The translations under genes were made by a program, and so were the position numbers. Shown in pieces: positions 24,601-29,719 of a DNA stretch of 31,579 bases. Origin of the DNA: a virus; the IMG/VR virus record IMGVR_UViG_3300024353_000100, positions 1 to 31,579 of that record. One strand, 5' to 3'. The notes beneath the pieces were generated by a model. The model ran no database searches. It was not told the origin of the DNA and worked only from the letters and a program-made list of their open reading frames with translations. Each line of letters starts with the position of its first letter. Within the stretch, counting starts at the first letter, position 1.

Positions 24601-24885
24601 CTAGACCTTCTTCTGTGCATCCTTTATGGCATCATCCAGGGTAACCTTTTTCTCAGGTGGTACGATCTTGAAGGATTCCAATTCTATACTGAATCTCTTT
24701 CCTTTATCCCACTGATCATTTTTATCGCTTATGGATTTTACTCTTCCCTTGGCAATAACTGTGACATTTTCATTGATGTTCACATTCTCAAAGCCTTTGG
24801 GCTGGACTTTATCCTTTTCTCCGAAATTAAAACTAACACTCGGTTTTTCTTTATATTCTTTCATCGGTTGTGCCTCCGTTAACAT
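24601..24885 (-). CDS. Unknown small protein of the capsid block, 94 residues
   Basis: I chose ATG at 24885, preceded by AGGAG five bases upstream. An in-frame TTG at 24909 would read through the adjacent simple repeat. Residues about 17-78 look like a small beta barrel (VSFNFGEKDKVQ, NVTVIAKGRVKSISD, RFSIELESFKIV). The tail is helical, KKVTLDDAIKDAQKKV, and resembles the last residues of the scaffold (PVSLDDAVESSLEERR). The KGRVKSIS / FSIELESF pattern suggests an OB-like or single-layer capsid accessory fold, which is an inference. No enzyme motif. Confidence 0.65.
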   Translation of the reverse strand: MLTEAQPMKEYKEKPSVSFNFGEKDKVQPKGFENVNINENVTVIAKGRVKSISDKNDQWDKGKRFSIELESFKIVPPEKKVTLDDAIKDAQKKV

Positions 24886-24895
24886 TTTCTCTCCT

Positions 24896-24929
24896 AAATC
24901 GAAAATCAAAAATCACAAATCGAAAATCA
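24896..24929. repeat. Simple intergenic repeat, family B
   Basis: aaatcgaaaatcaaaaatca followed by caaatcgaaaatc, tandem 7-8 bp units, in the gap between the 94- and 54-residue genes and ending next to the ribosome-binding site of the former. Confidence 0.7.
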
Positions 24930-25094
24930 TTACAGCCCCGGAGGATCCTTATCCGGTCCGTACGTAAAATCATCTACGTCTTTGCCGCAATGGGGGCACC
25001 GCTCCGTATCCTCATACATTTGGGCGTCTTCGATATAGATCGCGCCACAAAAAGCACAGACGCGAACCGGCATGTCTATGATGGGACCTGACAT
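24930..25094 (-). CDS. Small zinc-ribbon protein, 54 residues
   Basis: ATG at 25094 with GGGGA seven bases upstream, TAA at 24932-24930. Two C-x-x-C knuckles, VCAFCG (12-17) and RCPHCG (32-37), 16 residues apart, make a classical zinc ribbon. The rest is short and acidic (TYGPDKDPPGL). Very small zinc ribbons are common in phages and usually bind nucleic acid or a partner protein; the target here is unknown. It lies 11 bases after the stop of the 188-residue gene and is clearly part of the capsid operon. Confidence 0.75.
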   Translation of the reverse strand: MSGPIIDMPVRVCAFCGAIYIEDAQMYEDTERCPHCGKDVDDFTYGPDKDPPGL

Positions 25095-25105
25095 AAAACA
25101 ATCCC

Positions 25106-25672
25106 CTAAAAACTCTCGGCTGCCGTTTTCTCTGCTGGGCCAGGATCAGACTTTGTGTCTTCCTCATCACCCGGTAGTACCGATTCCGCCTCAAGTTTCT
25201 TGTAGCGATAATTGCCGATCTCAATAATGCTTGCCTTACCCCACCAATCGGGTCTCCCATCAGGAGAGCATTCAAACCAGGACATGGGCTCTGACCATGC
25301 ATCTTTTTTGCGATCGGTGAGAAGCCGCCTGATATACTGGGCCGCATCCAGATCGCTGACACTTCCCATAACCGCTTCAAGCCCATCCTGTCTGGCCTCC
25401 TGTGCCTTTCTACGGTCTGCGTAATATTTCTCAGAGATTTGCTTACCGGTGCGATCCCACCAGGCCTCTGCCAATTTTTTCTGGTTTGCGTCACTGATGA
25501 TTTCAAATTCCTCTTTATCCTTTACCGGAGACCCATCCTTGTATCCGTAGATGCCATTGTGATGGAGATAGATCTGGTTTCCGTCGCTCTCCTGCCATGA
25601 CCGGATGATGTGAACGGCCCGTAAACCAACCTTGCCGTCCTTACCGACTTCCTTTACAAATAATTTCTGCAT
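25106..25672 (-). CDS. Unknown protein of the capsid operon, 188 residues
   Basis: ATG at 25672 with GGAG six bases upstream. The N-terminal half is beta-rich (LRAVHIIRSWQESDGNQIYL, HHNGIYGYKDGSPVK). The middle is helical (ANQKKLAEAWWDRTGKQISE). A Trp-rich stretch follows (DAWSEPMSWFECSPDGRPDWW), then NYRYKKLEAE and an acidic, proline-containing end. There is no enzymatic motif and the family is not recognised. Its place downstream of the capsid accessory genes, with close spacing to the zinc ribbon, suggests a virion or assembly role. Confidence 0.65.
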   Translation of the reverse strand: MQKLFVKEVGKDGKVGLRAVHIIRSWQESDGNQIYLHHNGIYGYKDGSPVKDKEEFEIISDANQKKLAEAWWDRTGKQISEKYYADRRKAQEARQDGLEAVMGSVSDLDAAQYIRRLLTDRKKDAWSEPMSWFECSPDGRPDWWGKASIIEIGNYRYKKLEAESVLPGDEEDTKSDPGPAEKTAAESF

Positions 25673-25690
25673 GTCTCACTCCTTACTTTT

Positions 25691-25762
25691 GCCACTAAGA
25701 CACTAAGACACTAAGAAAAATAATTAAAATTTTAAACCTTCGTGACTTAGTGCCTTTGTGGC
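25691..25762. repeat. Palindromic intergenic repeat, family A copy 4
   Basis: A 72-bp imperfect palindrome beginning gccactaagacactaagaca and ending gacttagtgcctttgtggc, with an A/T-only centre. This is the most regular copy. It lies between the capsid decoration candidate and the 188-residue gene, and could act as a transcript-processing or 3'-end hairpin. Confidence 0.87.
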
Positions 25763-25776
25763 AGGTTTTGTTGTTG

Positions 25777-26121
25777 TTACTCGCCAACAAAGAGCATTCT
25801 CAATGTCACCGCTGCCGGTGTAGTAACTCCACCTGTGAGCTCGGTGCCGGCGTTATAGATCCTGATTGTATGATTGGTCCGATCAAACTTATGAACATAC
25901 CCGCTTGCCGAGGCTTGCTCGATCAGGCCCACATCGATCACCTTGAGAAAGCCGAATTTCTCCTTGGCCGGTAAGGGGACACCACCGGTCGGATATGTCA
26001 ATACCCCATCGCCGAATGTGAGATCTGCAAGGGTGACATTTTTCTGCAATGCCCCATGGCCGATATCCCTTTTATCCACGGGAACGCTGATCACTACATC
26101 AGTAGCTACTAAATCTCCCAT
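25777..26121 (-). CDS. Capsid decoration (cement) protein candidate, 114 residues
   Basis: ATG at 26121 behind AAAGGAGAAAGACT. A compact beta-rich protein without cysteine: VATDVVISVPVDKRDIG, VTLADLTFGDGVLTYPTGG, FGFLKVIDVGLIEQ, HTIRIYNAGTELTGG. Size, beta content and position two genes after the major capsid protein are typical of decoration or cement proteins. The -TYPTGG-x-PL- stretch is reminiscent of small capsid proteins seen beside N4-gp56-type capsids (from memory). The exact family is not assigned. Confidence 0.65.
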   Translation of the reverse strand: MGDLVATDVVISVPVDKRDIGHGALQKNVTLADLTFGDGVLTYPTGGVPLPAKEKFGFLKVIDVGLIEQASASGYVHKFDRTNHTIRIYNAGTELTGGVTTPAAVTLRMLFVGE

Positions 26122-26141
26122 AGTCTTTCTCCTTTCTTTTT

Positions 26142-26220
26142 AGGTTCTGGGTTCACGGTTCTGGGTTCACGGTTAAACCGGTGAACCCTTGAACCGTTGA
26201 ACCTTTGAACCTTTTTTTGG
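26142..26220. repeat. Inverted/tandem intergenic repeat, family D, terminator-like
   Basis: Tandem GGTTCTGGGTTCACGGTT units on the left can pair with AACCGTTGAACC-type units on the right around a central AAACCGG. Seven T follow on the plus strand. It occupies the gap between the two capsid accessory genes. It is mainly a repeat; a terminator role for minus-strand transcripts is unlikely because the T-run is on the wrong side. Confidence 0.7.
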
Positions 26221-26679
26221 TTATGCCGTCTGAACCATATCCGTCAGATTGGTCTTGGTCTCCGGCAGATAAGCGACGAGCAGGAATGGCTTTACGTGGC
26301 CCGTAGGGGTTCCGCCCGATGCCTTTGCAACCAGTTCCACAACGACCTCTTCACCGGGCTCAAGGATATCGCCCATCTCGGCCTGGTCATACATGACTTT
26401 GCCGGCTGCTGTGGTGGCCAGGACAAAATTGGCCACATCGCCATCACCCCGGAGTACATCGCTGCCCGCAGTGGGCCGCTTGTCATATTTGACAACCGGG
26501 GTTACCGTACCCGCACAGACCTCCGTTACTACCAGTCCTGCAAGCAATACTTCGCACTTAAAGGGAATCACGAATGATCCCATATCCCCTACGGCCTGAT
26601 CGAGATCGAGGCCCTCGCCATCGTCATAGTCCACGTGTTGATGCAGGGGAAGTGCAATTGGCTCATTTGATCTCAACAT
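26221..26679 (-). CDS. Capsid accessory protein candidate, 152 residues
   Basis: ATG at 26679 behind GGGAGG. Beta-rich and acidic: MGSFVIPFKCEVLLAGLVVT, GTVTPVVKYDKRP, EEVVVELVAKASGG, VKPFLLVAYLPE. The pattern (two edge strands, a GDGDVANFVLA loop and a PGEEV turn) looks like a jelly-roll or beta-sandwich head protein. It directly follows the major capsid protein gene. Either a head decoration or a minor capsid protein is likely. Not assigned to a named family. Confidence 0.65.
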   Translation of the reverse strand: MLRSNEPIALPLHQHVDYDDGEGLDLDQAVGDMGSFVIPFKCEVLLAGLVVTEVCAGTVTPVVKYDKRPTAGSDVLRGDGDVANFVLATTAAGKVMYDQAEMGDILEPGEEVVVELVAKASGGTPTGHVKPFLLVAYLPETKTNLTDMVQTA

Positions 26680-26693
26680 GATTCTATCCTCCC

Positions 26694-26739
26694 ATAATTA
26701 ATTGATTATTGATTATTGACTATTAACAATCGTCAATTT
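26694..26739. repeat. Simple intergenic repeat, family C
   Basis: ataattaattgattattgat followed by tattgactattaacaat, tandem 8-bp TTGAYTAT units, between the capsid gene and its first accessory gene. A short inverted repeat (tccgc/gcgga near 26742-26756) follows. Confidence 0.7.
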
Positions 26740-26765
26740 AGTCCGCGTCTGGCGGATGAAAACCA

Positions 26766-27737
26766 TTAAGTATCATCTGACGCAATCCGCACGATCTTGG
26801 CCAATCGATCCGTGGCTACCGGAAATTTCACACCAAAGGCTACGGTCCCGTACCAGGCAACCGCATGCCTGCGGCCAAAATCACCCTGATAATTCGGTTG
26901 TGCTCGAAGATGCGGAAATTCGATCTCTATCCGGGCTACGGCATCTTTGCCAAAAATAACAGCTTCACCGAGCACATTTGAGGCACCCACGGAATTAGAA
27001 AGGGCACTCTCATTGGTTACCTCAACCGCGCGGATACTCTCCACCTGGCCTATCTCGCCACGATAGATATGATCACCCTTGCGCAGATACAGGTTCCATG
27101 CCTCGATACACTTATCACTCCTCAGACCTCTCAAGGCTTTTGTAGAGAGAAGTCCGATAAAGTGCTCACCCTCGTAGAAGGGAACATGTAGATCCTTGAT
27201 CATGTAATCCCTGATCGCAGAGAGATGATTCTTGGTCAGGTTGTAAGTAGCCTGCACGGATGGCGTGCCATCAACATCCCATGTACCACCTGTCAGGGAG
27301 GTCGGGATAAAGATCACTTTTGCATCCGTACCAACAAATTCCGTTGCCGCGGCTACGTCCATGGCCTGATTCATTTGATCCATAAGGGCTTCCTGGGCAC
27401 CATCCTTGGGATTGAACTTCGAGAGCTGTTTTGCAAGATCCGTATATTCAACGCCCCGGCCCCATTCCTTGATGGTGATCTGCTTTTTACCCATGGTGAG
27501 TTGATCGATAGGGACCCGAGTGTGCTCCTCAAGCTGTGCCGATGTCGGATCGGTTAAGGGTTTATAATAGATCAAGGTGATAGACTCACCCATCCCTTTA
27601 CCGTAAGAGTCTTCCTTCTTGGTAAAGGGAACAAATTTGAACGCCCGGGCGGCAACCTTTAACAGCTGGCCCGAGAGCGCATGATTCTTATAGACGCCCG
27701 TTGCAGCGTCAAATGTCCAAGTAAATACTTGACCCAT
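26766..27737 (-). CDS. Major capsid protein, N4-gp56 type
   Basis: 323 residues, ATG at 27737 with GGAGG nine bases upstream. The order of segments fits the N4-gp56 family of HK97-fold capsid proteins: an N-terminal arm (VFTWTFDAATGVYKNHA), KKEDSYGKGMGESITLIYYK, PLTDPTSAQLEEHTRVPIDQ, then KKQITIKEWGRGVEYTDLAK, AQEALMDQMNQAMDVAAA, and late beta strands RAQPNYQGDFGRRHAVAWYG and TVAFGVKFPV. Family members have about 300-400 residues. It lies 17 bases after the scaffold gene. The recognition is by pattern, not by search. Confidence 0.85.
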   Translation of the reverse strand: MGQVFTWTFDAATGVYKNHALSGQLLKVAARAFKFVPFTKKEDSYGKGMGESITLIYYKPLTDPTSAQLEEHTRVPIDQLTMGKKQITIKEWGRGVEYTDLAKQLSKFNPKDGAQEALMDQMNQAMDVAAATEFVGTDAKVIFIPTSLTGGTWDVDGTPSVQATYNLTKNHLSAIRDYMIKDLHVPFYEGEHFIGLLSTKALRGLRSDKCIEAWNLYLRKGDHIYRGEIGQVESIRAVEVTNESALSNSVGASNVLGEAVIFGKDAVARIEIEFPHLRAQPNYQGDFGRRHAVAWYGTVAFGVKFPVATDRLAKIVRIASDDT

Positions 27738-27754
27738 GACTTATATCCTCCGTG

Positions 27755-28780
27755 TTATATCCGTCTCTCCTCAAGCGAACTTTCTACGGCATCATCCAGG
27801 GACACAGGCTTGACTTCATCGGTCTCAACTGTGGGTTTTTCCTCAGCACCTTTCCCCAGGGGCAAAGCCGCCTCTTGCTCTTTCTTGGTCTTATCCTCAG
27901 CAGCCTCTTCCAGGCCCTTCTGAAAGCCCTGCTTATGGAGACCCAGATAATTCTTTGTCTTGTTGATAGCCCAGTCGATCTGCTGATCAAAATTCATGGG
28001 CTTGCCTTCTCCATCCTCTGTAGGGGTCTGCTGACATATCAGCTTGAAATACTCATCTTCAGGATCCACGTCTGCCTTTTTGGCGAGTTCCTTGACATGG
28101 TTCTGTGCGTCTGTTGTCTGATCGGTTTCTGTCGTTGCCCCTTCTTCTGTTCCCGATGCTCCGGGATGTTCACGAATGAATTCTCTGATATCCCCGTCTT
28201 TTTTTGCCCAGATTTTTGCAACATCCTTCTGATACTCGTCATCATCCGGATCCAGTTCCTCAATTGCCTTGAGGGCCTCTTCATTTTTATCTACGGCAAA
28301 TTCATTAAAATCCTTATCTGCCTTTTCTCTCTCTCCCTTGAGCTTTTCAGCATCCTCAAGTTCCTTGATTCTTTCTCTGGACTTTTTGAGGTCTTCATCA
28401 CCCTTGGTCTTCTCGCCCTGCAGGGTTCGGTAACCATCCTCAGCCTTCTCATGGTCTTCAAACTGCTGGGCAGGTTTTTCCTCTTTTTTGATCTCTGGTT
28501 TCTTAGCAGGTATCTCCTCTTCTTTTTTCTCGGGAGTTTCCTCCTTCACCTCTTTAGCGGGCTTTTCATCCGCTTTTTTTTCTTCGACTTTCTTTTCGGG
28601 GTGTTCAGGCTCTTCTTCCTCTTTCTCTTTTTTTGCAGCGATGGACTCGTCCGGTGTGGGAGTTTCTCCAGGAGTAGCGGCAGCCTCTTTGAGTTCTCCG
28701 TCAAACTTCACCTGGCCTTCTTCCATGACCTTATCAAGATCCAACGTAGTCTGCTCTTCGTCTTTCTCTTTCTCAGCCAT
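27755..28780 (-). CDS. Scaffolding protein candidate, 341 residues
   Basis: ATG at 28780; a GTG at 28783 is an equally possible start behind the strong AAGGAGGT site. The protein is highly charged and low-complexity (Glu/Lys, many EEK and PEKK runs to about residue 110), then helical and coiled-coil (KSRERIKELEDAEKLKGERE). The C-terminal half is acidic and ends LDDAVESSLEERRI. Acidic helical proteins directly before the major capsid gene are the scaffolds of many podophages: they nucleate the procapsid and leave it before or during DNA packaging. It is the first gene after the terminator at 28831-28890, so it probably has its own promoter. Confidence 0.75.
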   Translation of the reverse strand: MAEKEKDEEQTTLDLDKVMEEGQVKFDGELKEAAATPGETPTPDESIAAKKEKEEEEPEHPEKKVEEKKADEKPAKEVKEETPEKKEEEIPAKKPEIKKEEKPAQQFEDHEKAEDGYRTLQGEKTKGDEDLKKSRERIKELEDAEKLKGEREKADKDFNEFAVDKNEEALKAIEELDPDDDEYQKDVAKIWAKKDGDIREFIREHPGASGTEEGATTETDQTTDAQNHVKELAKKADVDPEDEYFKLICQQTPTEDGEGKPMNFDQQIDWAINKTKNYLGLHKQGFQKGLEEAAEDKTKKEQEAALPLGKGAEEKPTVETDEVKPVSLDDAVESSLEERRI

Positions 28781-28830
28781 CACTCATATACCTCCTTAAG
28801 GTTGTTGAGTTTCACCCGCCTTAGCGGGGT

Positions 28831-28890
28831 GCCAAAAAAAACGGGCTCTTACCATTGATTCCGGCGCCGGTAAGAACCCGTTTTTTTGGC
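28831..28890. terminator. Strong bidirectional hairpin terminator
   Basis: Long near-perfect arms: GCC-A8-CGGG-CTCTTACC (28831-28853) pairs with GGTAAGA-ACCCG-T7-GGC (28869-28890), with a 15-base loop containing CCGGCGCC. Transcripts from the portal side end here, which separates the portal/zinc-ribbon genes from the scaffold-capsid operon. Confidence 0.88.
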
Positions 28891-28947
28891 TTATTTAACC
28901 CGGGGGCATCGCCCCTGGACTTTCTAATAATTGATTTCTTTATGTAA

Positions 28948-29361
28948 TCAGCTTAACTTTCTCCTTATATAAATTTGCGTAAAACACGACCCACAATCCT
29001 TGCATTCTTCACCAAATGCGGATTTATCACGCTTATCCTGTGGCTGCGCACAAGAAGAAGAGCATTTTGGAACAACGATGGTGTATGTACTGCCGCAATT
29101 CTCACAATGCACGATTTTTCTTTCAATTGCACTATTGTCTACAGTGATATCTATCGAATTAGAATCATGAATATAAAACCGACATTTACCAGATTCATCG
29201 TATGGTAGTGTAAGCCAGCCTGCCTGGTTTTTTTTCATAAAAATATTGATGACAGGAAACCTCCTGGGGTTCTGCCGATCGGCAGAGTTACAAAGCAATC
29301 CACGCTCATAGAATACGCAGGTTCTGCATTTCCTCGGGTGGCAGATATTTACTTTCTCCAT
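28948..29361 (-). CDS. Cysteine-rich zinc-ribbon protein, about 137 residues
   Basis: I chose ATG at 29361 (GGGG six bases upstream). The in-frame ATG codons further upstream, at 29367 and 29415, lie at or inside a simple DNA repeat, so the MSDFRFLILDFRF extension is an artefact of that repeat. Cysteine groups: CHPRKCRTCVFYERGLLC near the N terminus, CENCGSTYTIVVPKC and ECKDCGSC near the C terminus. The C-terminal groups look like zinc ribbons and the first resembles a four-cysteine metal site. It ends just before the terminator. Function unknown; metal- and possibly nucleic-acid-binding by inference. Confidence 0.7.
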   Translation of the reverse strand: MEKVNICHPRKCRTCVFYERGLLCNSADRQNPRRFPVINIFMKKNQAGWLTLPYDESGKCRFYIHDSNSIDITVDNSAIERKIVHCENCGSTYTIVVPKCSSSCAQPQDKRDKSAFGEECKDCGSCFTQIYIRRKLS

Positions 29362-29371
29362 ACTCATCCCC

Positions 29372-29410
29372 AAATCGAATCGAAAATCCAAAATCAAAAA
29401 TCTAAAATCA
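29372..29410. repeat. Simple intergenic repeat, family B
   Basis: aaatcgaatcgaaaatccaa followed by aatcaaaaatctaaaatc, tandem 7-8 bp units between the 103-residue and zinc-ribbon genes. Translated on the minus strand it makes the spurious DFRFLILDFRF leader. Confidence 0.7.
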
Positions 29411-29719
29411 CTCAAACTGTCTTTGATAAATTTGGTTAATCGCCTTCTTTGCCAGATTCTCCTTATGCTTCACATCGCTTAATATCTTTTCATATGCCCT
29501 TGCTTCCGGATCATCGGATACCAATTTCAATATCCTTTTCTCCAGTTTCTTGGCAATGAGACCGATAAGCAATTGCCCTTCCTCAGAGATAACAACATTG
29601 ATAAACTCGGCCTGCTTTCTCAGGCTTTGCTCTTTCTTTTGCTCCCGCTCCGCCTTTTTAGCCTCCACGCTATCGATCGGTTTTTGCTTCACAGGATCTA
29701 TATCAGGACCTTGTTCCAT
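29408..29719 (-). CDS. Small helical protein next to the portal gene, 103 residues
   Basis: ATG at 29719 directly after the portal stop, with GAGG five bases upstream. The N terminus is charged and proline-containing (DIDPVKQKPIDSVEAKKAER); two long helices follow (SLRKQAEFINVVISEEGQ, LLIGLIAKKLEKRILKL; YEKILSDVKHKENLAKKAIN). No cysteine or enzyme motif. It is probably translationally coupled to the portal protein. It may be a small assembly factor or core protein; no family is recognised. Confidence 0.65.
   Translation of the reverse strand: MEQGPDIDPVKQKPIDSVEAKKAEREQKKEQSLRKQAEFINVVISEEGQLLIGLIAKKLEKRILKLVSDDPEARAYEKILSDVKHKENLAKKAINQIYQRQFE

Noticed and set aside
25012-25506. Minus-strand frame of 164 codons overlapping the 188-residue and zinc-ribbon genes
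   Set aside because: The two real frames have ribosome-binding sites and domain-like sequences; this one is Arg/Pro/Ser-rich out-of-frame reading of both. Unlike the nested frame at 11186, it shows no conserved-looking pattern.
326-25762. Family A repeats as phage attachment sites or insertion-sequence ends
   Set aside because: Copies are degenerate, palindromic and purely intergenic, with no transposase, no integrase and no target duplications visible.
26142-26220. Transcription terminator for the minus-strand capsid operon
   Set aside because: The T-run is on the plus strand only, and downstream genes belong to the same operon; it is better described as a repeat.
27752-28858. Long plus-strand frame (368 codons) opposite the scaffold gene
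   Set aside because: It is a Phe/Leu/Ser-rich antisense shadow of the Glu/Lys-rich scaffold; no ribosome-binding site or domain, and all neighbours are on the minus strand.
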